Below, in pieces: positions 22,931 to 32,309 of a stretch of DNA of 64,000 nt. Source of the stretch: Massarina eburnea CBS 473.64 (Eukaryota > Ascomycota > Dothideomycetes > Pleosporales > Massarinaceae); NCBI GenBank assembly GCA_010093635.1, contig MU006797.1, positions 283,267-347,266 on the forward strand, written 5' to 3'. The position numbers were made by a program, and so were the translations under genes. Numbering within the stretch: position 1 is the first letter of the stretch; each line of letters begins with the position of its first letter. The notes beneath the pieces were generated by a model. That model made no database searches, was not told the origin of the DNA, and saw only the letters and a program-made list of their open reading frames with translations.

Positions 22931-23556
22931 GTCCGGAAGATGAAAGCGAAAACTTGGTAGTTTCAAAAAGAAAGTTGCTTAGTATGACCACGAATAAAGT
23001 GAGATCCTAAGCTGATATCTCCCATTAACAAGTCGTCTCTCCTCTCCTCTTATATACCTTACTGGACTGTCCCCTAACTTCGTACACTCCAACAACGAGC
23101 TAAAGAAAAAAGCTCCAGCCCCATCACTCCACGCGGCAGAATACACCAAAGAGCCTTACATGCGATCTGAAGATTACCACCTCGAAATGTCATTAAGCGT
23201 AGCGGCCAATCAGAAGCAGTGTATACCCGAAAAAGGTTTAGCTGATCTATCTATGTTTTGGGGCTGAAGCGTAGAGGCCGAGTCAAGGAACGACTAAACT
23301 TTAGGAAAGTAAGCGGCCTTGACCACGTATACGATGTAAGATCCAAGTGCAAAGGTTTAGGCGGAATTAGGAAATGACGCGAGTTGTGTTGCGCGAGACC
23401 TAAATGGGGTAATGACTGCGAAGTAAATTCGCGGTTGAAATGAATTATTCGAGGTTGTGATTCACAAGGTAAGTAAATACTTTTGTTATACCCAAGTCAA
23501 GTCATAACTTCGAACAATAAACTATACTTAATACGTGTACTAGATACACCCCCGCA
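22931..23556. other. Intergenic region upstream of TAP-like gene
   Basis: The promoter of the TAP-like gene and the 3' side of the GH3 gene. It is relatively AT-rich and no coding sequence or clear regulatory site was recognised. Confidence 0.5.
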
Positions 23557-26006
23557 CTACAAAACCACCTGACCACTTCCATACCCAGGAACAAAATACC
23601 CTTCAAACCCACTAACCCCCTTCCCTGTCCTGTTCGCCGGAGGTTGCGGCCACTCATCCAAGACCTTTTGCTCGCCCGTCAACGTGAAATCCACGCTCGC
23701 CAACGGCCCATTATCGACTTCCAATCTATACTCTCCCGGATACAGCACCGTATTTCCTTTCTCGTCAACTCTCGCAAGCGAACCCAGCGTAAGATTCAAC
23801 GTTGCTGTTTTCGACGCGCCACCTTCGATGCTGAAGAGGCGTTGGTACGACACGAGCCTCTTCTTCGGATACGGGGCTGGGCCATGGGTCCCAGAAAGGA
23901 AGCCTAGGGTTACGTAGTCCGAAGTTACGGCGCCAGTGTTTGTCACGTTGATGGCGAGTGAGGCGAAAGCGCAGAGGTCGAGACGAGTGGAGTTGCATGG
24001 CTTGGTTAGGTCGGAGATGCTGTGGTTTTGTTGGGGAGCTGATGGGATGGATGCGGAGAAGTTTGTGTAGTGGAGTCCGGTGCCGAATTCGAATACGGCG
24101 GTGTCGTTGTACCATCGGTACGTTCGTCCGGGGTTGTTTGGACCGGGTCGCAGTGCCATGTCCGTCATTGGTACCTGGTTGATGTACTTGGCAGGATACT
24201 GCGTAGTAGGTAGTCGTCCAGCCGGAGCCGCTTTTCCTGTAAGAATGTCTAGAATCGCAACTCCTCCATCTTGCCCAGGATACCCACCCCAAAGTAGCGC
24301 TGATATATTCGGATTATTCGCAATAGGCGATGAATCGAGCTGACCTCCTCCCATTGAAACTACTACCATGGGTTTCCCCAGAGTGGCGAGTTGTCCGATG
24401 ACATCGAGTTGAGCGCCCGACCATGCGATTGTTACGCGATCATCGCCTTCAAACTCAACGTCGTTATTGATGCCGGCAATGTAAATAATGATGTCGCTTG
24501 CGTCCGCCGCAGGCTGAATAGAAAGCCAAGACTCGGTCGTAGGATCGGTTTGACCACCGGGACCTTGGGCATAGTGCACGGTGAGGTTGAGTTGTTGCGC
24601 TGCCCAGAGAGGACTGTGAAGGTATGTTGGGATCCCGGCGTAGTTTCCCAATAAATCATCTGTTGCATTGGCCCAGTCTCCGAATATTCCCAAAGAGGAA
24701 GATGAATCGAGCGCAAGTGGCAGGATTCCGTCGTTCTTGAGAAGTACGATACCTTCTACTGCTGCCTTGTATGCGAGTTGTCGAGAAGCATTCGTGGCCA
24801 CTGCATCGAACCCAAGTTGTCGGTATGGCTGGTTCTCTGGAGGATCAAACCAGCCCAGACGCACGAGGGAGGAGTATTGGCGGATTAGTGCCGTGTCTAT
24901 AACGCTTTCGTTGACGAGGTTCTGAGCAAAGGCACCGGGGAGATGGATAGGCATGTATGTGCCGCAATTGATATCCGTGCCAGCGATGAGCGAGTCTGCG
25001 ACGGCCTGTTCTCGAGTTGACGACCATTGGTGCGGAAGGTAGACGTTCTGGACGGCATCGCAGTCGCTTGTAACCCATTGTTCTTCGTTTGTCCAACCCC
25101 AGTGTTCCCGTAAGATTGTTTGGAGGAGATAAGGGTCCGCGCATGTGGGCACACCGTTTACAGCATCTAACAGGAATCAGTATATACCACGATGTTCTAG
25201 CGTTGTTTACTTACTGTAAGAACACATGAAAGCACCCACATTGGCATCTACACAGCTCTTGAAAGGCGGTAGATAGTACTCCACAAGATCTTGCTGTGAG
25301 ATCTGAGCATCAAATTGATACCTCTCATTGCCATTCCAGTTCTCCATATCATATCCGGCAAAGTGCTTACACGTCGCCACAACCCTCTTGAAAGGATCTG
25401 TCGAATCCCCTTGCAATCCCTTGATCAAAGCTTGTACATAGGAACTCAAATGATAAGGATCTTCTCCTGGGGTTTCTTGTCCTCTTCCCCACCGAGGATC
25501 TCTGTACGGATTGATATTCGGAGTCCAGAAGTCCAGCCCTGTCCGGTTCGCATTGTTAAAAGCACGCGCCTCTGTCGAAATCACAGTTGCAACCTCCGTG
25601 ATCAAGGCATCGTCAAATGCGGCTCCCATCAATATCGGTTGGGGGAAAGAGGTCGAGTAGGAGTAATCTCCTTGATCGCTAAAATTGGTGTACATTCCTG
25701 CGATGCCGTGGAGGCCTTCGTTCCACCATTCGTATGGAGGGATACCGAGACGTGGGACGCCCGGTGAGTCACTTCCGGTAGCATTGATTTTCTCTGGGAG
25801 AGTGTAGAGTTTGACTAGAGATCTTGCTCTTTCGGCCGGTGCTTGGGATTGTTAGCGAGATTCTGACGGAGCACTCAATTAAACCCACAAGCTGATGTAT
25901 CACATATCGTTTCGTTTTTTAATGGCCCATTGACACAGTCTGGGAATAGAGCCGACACCCCCAAAGCAAATGAAAGCGCACCAAGCAATCGATACGAAGT
26001 CGTCAT
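23557..26006 (-). CDS. Glycoside hydrolase family 3, secreted beta-xylosidase-like
   Basis: Three exons (26006-25889, 25841-25215, 25166-23557) give 784 residues. A signal peptide (MTTSYRLLGALSFALGVSA) is followed by FPDCVNGPLKNETICDTSA, the start typical of fungal GH3 xylosidases. Intron 1 ends in AAG and has a CTAAC branch site; splicing gives CDTSASPAERARSLV, as in the family. The catalytic (alpha/beta)8 domain contains PRLGIPPYEWWNEGLHG, NPYRDPRWGRGQETPGEDP, CKHFAGYD and the nucleophile D283 in WVTSDCDAV. The second domain (KNDGILPL, GGYPGQDGG) and the C-terminal fibronectin-III-like domain are complete. Its likely role is release of xylose from xylo-oligosaccharides outside the cell; arabinofuranosidase side activity is common in this group. 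Confidence 0.92.
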
Positions 26007-26629
26007 GATTTTAGCTGCACAAAAAGGTCTATCGCATTCATTACCTATTGCCTTGTTTTATACTCCATCTTAGCCGTAGCACAACCATTGTAACCACCTG
26101 ATGAGCCACTGGTTTTTCGTGCGGGGATGCAACTCCACCACAATGACGACTAGACATGTGTAAACCCGGGGTAGCAGCGGTATTTCTTCGGTAGTCACCT
26201 CCACTTCGGTACAAAGGTATCCGTTCCCGCCTCCAGATCGACGCAATAGCCGTTCGGAGAGTTTGGATAGCCGGGTAGCGTTGAGAGCCGCAGTGGGTTA
26301 TGGGGAACGGCATTTGAGGGGTGTGCGCTAAGTGGGTGTGAGGGGGTTTTATTGGTTGCATGATTAGGCTGAATATATAGGTGATCGACTACGCTAGTAT
26401 TGCTGAAAGACCTCGGAGCACCATCGATGGTAGCCAAGAAAGGAAGAGACACTAGAGTCGCGGTCGGAAAGGCGTCCTTCGGATGGAAGACTCGGTTTGG
26501 AACTTATAATACTATCCTTGCATGTACGATCAGACTCTTGAACTAGTTAGGAAACTTGGATATTTTGTATCCCCCCAAGATCTCATTCCTGTGACAGAAG
26601 GCTTTAGAGTTATGATGACCTATTCGCAG
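26007..26629. other. Upstream region of the GH3 gene
   Basis: Promoter of the GH3 gene, followed by sequence of unknown nature. An 85-codon minus-strand frame at 26195-26452 has no recognisable motif and is not called. No other gene was found. Confidence 0.45.
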
Positions 26630-27075
26630 TCATGAGCATGGCTTTGGCTCAAACACCACTTCTTGAAAAGTTCGGTCACCAAAATGTAGACCTAAATCCG
26701 TCCAAGGTACAGCCTGCTTCTTGCTCGGAGTGATATTGGCGCAGATAAGGTCGAACTCTCTTACTGTCAGGAGAAAGGTGAGCTTCATCTGTTCCATGGC
26801 TAGTGCTTTCCCCATACAAGCGCGGGCCTCGTTCAAATAACCGCCAGGCGATACGAGGTGACTCTTCGCGTGTGAACCTGTCCGGATGGAATCTCGACGC
26901 GTTCGGGGGAAAATTTGGGTCCATGTGTATGGCCATAGACAAGGGCATTGAGCTCACTTAGCTTATGTGGTTACTTGGGAAGTATCTTGTAGGTAGCCTC
27001 GATCCCAGGGCCTGAAAACGGAATCGTGTTCCTCGCGCAGTTTCTCTACCACCTCGAGACGAATTGAGAGTAAAA
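26630..27075 (-). pseudogene. Degenerate C-terminal relic of a cytochrome P450 gene
   Basis: Translations in several minus-strand frames together resemble a P450 C-terminal half. VVEKLREEHDSVF and then, in another frame, GPGIEATYKILPK with a stop and LSELNALVY match the J to K helix region. The ExxR segment is missing. MAIHMDPNFPPNASRFHPDRFT matches the PERF region, and AWRLFERGPR continues, after a frame change, as CMGKALAMEQMKL, the heme-binding loop and L helix. The Asn expected before the heme Cys has been reduced to one base, causing the frameshift. The C-terminus ends at 26630. Stop codons, frameshifts and an internal deletion show that it is non-functional. An intact P450 unrelated in detail lies at the far end of the cluster (53008). 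Confidence 0.8.
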
Positions 27076-27284
27076 TATAAGCAAAAGAGGGTGTAGATGT
27101 AGTTAGTTGCAACTACTTAGATTAACGGACCTTACTATGACATGTATGTTCAAAAGACTATGTTGAATGCGTCTTAAACAGTCAAACGTGGCCGTCGATA
27201 ACACATGTCCTAACACGTTTTAGTGATCGCATTCGGATATCATCTGGGGGCCGTTCCATCTTCTGTTCCATCTTCATCCAACAG

Positions 27285-28340
27285 CTACGGTATCTCATCC
27301 TTCACTATCCGCTCTCTTGCAGCGCGCTTCATGTACTCGTCAAGCAGCGACATCAGCACCTGGTCTGTCCCTACTTTCAGCCACGCAGCATCGTGCGCAA
27401 GCGCGACATGGAACCCGAACTGCCTCTCCAATACTCTGATTCTCGAAATGGTATCTTTAGCGGCCGATATATCCGAATGCAGCGACATTGTCCCCAAGCC
27501 TGGGACACAAAAACTTGCAATCTCTTTCGTTTGGTCGAGAATCTCTCTAGAATGGCAACAGTCGCTCCCTAGGAGAACCCACTCGCCTCCCTTCAACCGT
27601 GCAGCAGCACATAGGTTGCCAGCCATGTGGCCAGGTGCTTGCATGACCCAGAAGCTGCCATCGCCGAAGAAATCGAGGGCTTTGTCGAAAGGGCCGAACG
27701 GTTCCCACTTACCATCTAGTTCTGCCCACTTCTCGGTCGCGCGCTCAGGATCGAAGAATCGGCCATCCCATTGCACATTTGGGTCCGAAATGTGTCCGGG
27801 AGAGCAGCCCTCCTTTGTGCCGGGCCCGAAAAGCGCGGTTGCATTGGGGAAAACGTCGCGTATCGGACGGCAGTGGTCCCAGTGTGCATGACTATTGCCT
27901 TTAGAACGTGGTATAGATATTTTTGCTCGGAGAGCCCGAGAGACGTACCTGAACAGGACTGTATCTACATCTTTGGCCGACACGCCGCGTTCACCGAGCT
28001 GCGCAATGATACTTCTTCGTGGACCAACCATGTTGACTTCGGCAAGCATGAACTTGTTCACCCATGGTGTATAGCAAGAACGATCCTATGTTGGCATTAG
28101 CATCGCATCTATAGCTCCGACACGTCGAATACATACTTCATCCAAGCCAAGGTCCCACAGAACGTGCCTACCACGATGCGACACGTGAAAGGCCCAATTG
28201 TACATGCGAAACTTGGCATCGCCGACGCCAGCATGTATCTTTCCCAACTCTCCTATGAAGCTTCCGCCATCAAGTAGCGACAACTCAACATAAGCACCAG
28301 TTTCCGGCAGCGCACCGTTGGAGGCCGCTGTCACTGCCAT
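27285..28340 (-). CDS. Metallo-beta-lactamase-fold hydrolase (lactonase-like)
   Basis: Three exons (28340-28137, 28085-27949, 27891-27285) give 315 residues. Splicing of intron 2 creates the metal-binding motif LFSHAHWDHCRP (H115, H117, D119, H120), and H202 in QAPGHMAGN is a further ligand; reading through the intron would keep an open frame but insert foreign residues before the motif. The general shape (SLLDGGSF at the N-terminus, WDLGLDE, SDCCHSREIL) resembles fungal and bacterial lactonase-like members such as AttM/AiiA relatives. The substrate is unknown. As first gene of the cluster and divergent from an esterase, it may open a lactone formed during ring-fission metabolism; this is inference. 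Confidence 0.88.
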
Positions 28341-28765
28341 ATTCAAGGCCCAAGAATGAATGTGAGGATGGAAACGTCTAGCGCAACATGCCCGCGACTC
28401 TGAACTTGTACATCTGCCATGGCTATAGATCGTCTCGACGAGACTAACCGCACTGTTCCAAGCACTTCGGCGATTCTCCCCCACATCGAATTCCCCATTT
28501 GTGCGCACAGACGTGATGAAGAAGCCTTTGCCCCACCATTCATATACTCCAATAGCGGGGTCGACGATTCCGCTGCACCAACAATCTACCCTACCAGTGC
28601 GGCAGTACTAGAGCTGAGGGAACACTTGCGCCTTGAACGAATCACTGCATCGTTTCCTGGCCCACTGTTGAAATTTGCAGCGTTTAAGTTAAAGTGCTTT
28701 GGCTGGAAATCCAGTGACAATTTGCAGAAAGTGTACTCCTAATTCCGGTCTTCGACATAGACACC
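28341..28765. promoter_or_regulatory. Divergent promoter, metallo-hydrolase / carboxylesterase
   Basis: 425 bases between two outward-facing start codons. CCCCACAT lies at 28479-28486, the motif shared by the promoters of the 28-53 kb cluster. Confidence 0.6.
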
Positions 28766-30594
28766 ATGACGACCCTGTTCAAGCACTCAGATCTAGGCGA
28801 AGTGAAAGGCTCGTCCGTTGATGGGGCAGTTCAATTCCTAGGTCTCAAGTACGCGTCTTTAGAAAACCGCTTCGCGGCCCCTCAGTTGCACACTTCATCT
28901 GCTTCGGGAAGCATTGATGCTTCGAAATATGGGTGAGTAATGATGAAACGATTCTTCACATGAACTGACATCTATTAGCGCTCCACCAATCTCGCCCATT
29001 GGCGCCGTCCACAACGAATTCAATTTCATCCAACATTCGCTGCCACTCCCGGAAGTCCCGGATCATTCCGACACCGAGGGCCTGAACCTCAACATCACCG
29101 TTCCCTTGAGTAAAGATGGATCCATCCAATCCAACGCCAAACTTCCCGTTTACGTCTTCATTCATGGTGGAGGCTTCGCGGTCGGTTCCGGTTGGTATCC
29201 GCATTACAACCCAGCTCCGTTGGTCAAGCTATCTGTAGAAAAGGGAAAGCCTGTCATCGGAATCACGATTAAGTAGGTCCTACTATAAACAACGTGCGGT
29301 ATATAGTGCTGACTGGTGAAAGCTATCGCTTGGGTGTCCCTGGCTTCTTGACTTCGGCTGAGCTACGCAAGGCTGGATACAAGGCAAATAATGGTTTCCA
29401 CGACCAGAGAACTGCTCTACAATGGATCAAGAAATACATCAGTGGCTTTGGTGGTGACCCAGACGAGATTACAACAGTAGGAGAGAGCGCCGGTGGCTGT
29501 ACGTTCTATCCTTGACCACGAAGTCCAAGCTGACAACCACCAGTATCAGTAACAATGTTCCTCCTCTCCAAAGAGCCTCTCATGAAGAGATGCCTCAGTA
29601 CGGGAGGTGCTGTCTTGCTATTCAAGCCAATTCCAGAGGCCGTAACTGAAGCAGCTTACAAGAGTGTCATCGAGGCTTTCGGTCTGGCCGACAAATCGCC
29701 AGAAGAACGCGTCAAAGCCCTGCTCAACCTTCCCATTGACGATCTCTGGCAAAAGGTACCTCTTGGCACACCCTTGATTCCGTACGTGGACGGCGAAACA
29801 GTGCCAGGTGAACCCAGCTTCCTAAGCGTCTCGTCACAACAAGACGATCCATCTTTTCCGATCCCTGGGCGGAAGTGGTGCTCAGCTCTGATGATAGGAG
29901 ATTCGAAACTCGATGTAAGCCATCCCACCTCCCCACAGACCCACCCACGAAGCTCATCGAAATCCAGGCGAGCATCCTCGCATACATGGGCCTCGACACA
30001 AAAAACCCAGGCATTGCTTCGAAATTCATCGACTCCGTCAACACAACCCTATCCGCGCACCCAGAAGCAGCAACCCAGCTCTTCTCATCCTACGCCATTA
30101 CCCCCTCGACCCCCGACGAAGAAGCCCTCCTCTCTATTGTCCGCTTCGCTACCGAAATCAGTTTCTACGCCCCGACTCGCGCTTTTGCTACGGGATGGCC
30201 CCAGACCGAGGGAAATAAGATCTTTTTATACCACTTTAACGAAGGTATTCCCTGGGAGGGCAGATTTAAAGGTGAAGCTGGTCATATTCTAGATGTCTCG
30301 TTTCTTTTCCAGAACTACAACGAGTTGCTGAGCGAGGAGCAGAGGGCTGTTGCGAGACAGTTTGGTGAAGACTTCATCGAATTTGTTAATGGTGGAGACC
30401 CGTGGCCGCCTGTTGAAGGGGGGAAGCTGGGCGCGAGGGTGTATGGGCCGAGTAGTGATGGGGTTACGGCGAAGTATGTTGCTGATGGGAAGCCTGAGGA
30501 GGTAGGGAGGAGTGAGCGTATACTTAAATTGGGAGAGGCGGTAGGGTTCGATACGATTATGGCGGTGTTTCAGAATTTCTTCCAGGGGCGATGA
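28766..30594 (+). CDS. Type-B carboxylesterase/lipase family protein
   Basis: Five exons (28766-28932, 28979-29272, 29323-29498, 29544-29914, 29968-30594) give 544 residues. No signal peptide is visible, so it is probably intracellular. The oxyanion HGGGFAVGS and NYRLGVPGF, joined across intron 2, are typical. The nucleophile S209 sits in GESAGGLSVTM, split by intron 3; the C-terminal region YHFNEGIPWEG... AGHILDVSFLF contains the expected active-site His (GH). Such enzymes hydrolyse carboxylic, including aromatic, esters. In this cluster it could release an aromatic acid or alcohol from an ester, but nothing in the sequence fixes the substrate. Intron acceptors GAAAG and CCAG are slightly weak but the phases all agree. 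Confidence 0.85.
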
Positions 30595-30654
30595 TTAGTG
30601 TTAGGCAGAAGAAGGTCGAAGGAATGTATGTAGCTCCTATTCTCTACATCACAT

Positions 30655-31769
30655 CTATTCAAACTCCCATGACCCATTCTCATTCTTCTTCCCTTTATCC
30701 TCATATCCTTCGGGCAGCTTCCCTCCAATATGCAGGTACACACTACTCCCATCCCTATCCACACACCTCTCATCCACCGCCGCGCTCTCCCAAGTCTTCA
30801 TTGCCGCCTCCGCCATACTAGGTTCGATACCTACCTGCTTCCCACTCTCGATCCCCAGCCCCAGGTCTTTGAGCATCATCTGCGTCTTGAATCCCGGTTT
30901 ATACCCACTGTTACTCGGAACCCAGTGCTCCGCCACATTCGGTATCGGCATCACGTGATCACACATCCATGACTGGCCCGTTGATGCCTTGATGACATTG
31001 TAGAGGTCTTTAGGATCGAGACCTTGGGCAACGCCGATTGCGAGGGCTTCGGCCGTGGCGAGGAGAATGGTGCCCGAAAGGTAATTGTTTGAGATTTTGG
31101 CGGTGAGACCGGCGCCGAGGTGGGATAGGTAGAAGAATTTCGACGGGGAGCCGATCATACCTAGGACATGCTCTAGGCGTTTGGAGGTAGGGTTGTTGTC
31201 GGACGGTGAGGGGTGCCCGATGAGCATGCTTAGGTCGCCGCGTTCGGCTGCTGGGACCCCGCCCTGCGAGATATTGTTAGCGAGTGGTTATGAGAGTTGG
31301 GGATGGAATGTGTACTGAGACTGGCGTGTCGACGTAAGTGCCCATTCCGCTCGTCTTTAAAGCCTCTCCGACTTCTCGTGTACTCTTCACGTCGATTGTG
31401 CTGCATTCACACAATACTCTTTCTTCATCCTTCGTGCTTGCGATGACGCCATTTTTATCGTCCAGATACACTTTTTTCACATCTGCTGCGCCTGGTACAA
31501 TAGAGATTACGTATTTGGATTTCGTGGCTGCTTCTCGGGCTGTTGGGACGATCTCTATGGAGCCGTAAGAACTGTGTTCGGATTTGAAGCGCTCGCATGC
31601 GGAAGTGTTGATGTCGTTTATGTAGAATATTGAGGAAGATGGCATCTTTTTGCGTACGTTGGAAGCCATGGCGTAGCCCATAGCTCCGAGGCCTATGTTT
31701 TGTTAGTTTCCATGGCTTAGAAAACGGGGTGGTGTGAGCATTGCCGATAAAAGCGTAGTTTTCAGACAT
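30655..31769 (-). CDS. 3-hydroxyisobutyrate dehydrogenase-like beta-hydroxyacid dehydrogenase
   Basis: Three exons (31769-31745, 31692-31316, 31263-30655) give 336 residues. The first exon encodes only MSENYAFI plus one base. It joins exon 2 through a 52-nt intron with a GC donor (GCAATG) and a TAG acceptor, restoring the NAD-binding motif FIGLGAMGYAM. DTPVSGGVPAAERGDLS (joined across intron 2) is the substrate loop, and K190 in GAGLTAKISNNYLSG is the catalytic Lys. The family oxidises beta-hydroxyacids with NAD+. No mitochondrial presequence is visible, unlike the classical valine-pathway enzyme, so it may serve another hydroxyacid in this cluster. If the GC intron is missed, annotation would start inside exon 2 at MGYAM and lose the nucleotide-binding Gly residues. 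Confidence 0.85.
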
Positions 31770-32309
31770 CTTGTTATTTAACAGTGTACGTCTTAATCTA
31801 TGCTATAACACGAGAATTCTGTCCTTGACACATCGAGGTTGTCGAGAGTGCTGTTTCCCCATTATTACTGAATAGTAAGGTACTTAGTCCCTGCATGCCG
31901 AAGCTACTGCACAATAATTGCCCCACATCCTTCCCCTCATTCTCCATACTGTACCCCAACATCACCTCTACACTTGAAGTCTGCAAAGCGTACAGAAATG
32001 AGAGCCATACATATGCAGGCATTACTTTGAAAACTCTACTGCCGACATAAATCTTGTCTCGGAGCTGAATATCCGAATTCCAACGGCAAGTAATCTGGAG
32101 CAGGATATAGTGAAAGGAAAGCGTAGCCGCATCATTCAAGACCTCTATATTGCGGGGGCATACCTTAAAAATTGGTTCTCCAGGGTGTACCATATTATAC
32201 GCAAGGATATTCCAGCATTACAGAGTTACGTGCTTTCACTATCGCATCCGTAGGAACACTTCCACACCACCCATTAGCAAGCCACCCAAGAGATTTTCTC
32301 TACCCAACA
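31770..32309. promoter_or_regulatory. Divergent promoter, HIBDH-like / YwnB-like genes
   Basis: 540 bases between outward-facing starts. CCCCACAT lies at 31921-31928. No gene was found inside; a 131-codon minus-strand frame covering much of the region shows no domain. Confidence 0.55.

Noticed and set aside
26195..26452. 85-codon frame upstream of the GH3 gene
   Set aside because: No domain, no homologous-looking motif and no splice context; treated as noncoding.
29656..30044. Minus-strand frames opposite the carboxylesterase
   Set aside because: They mirror the strong coding frame of the esterase exons and have no features of their own.
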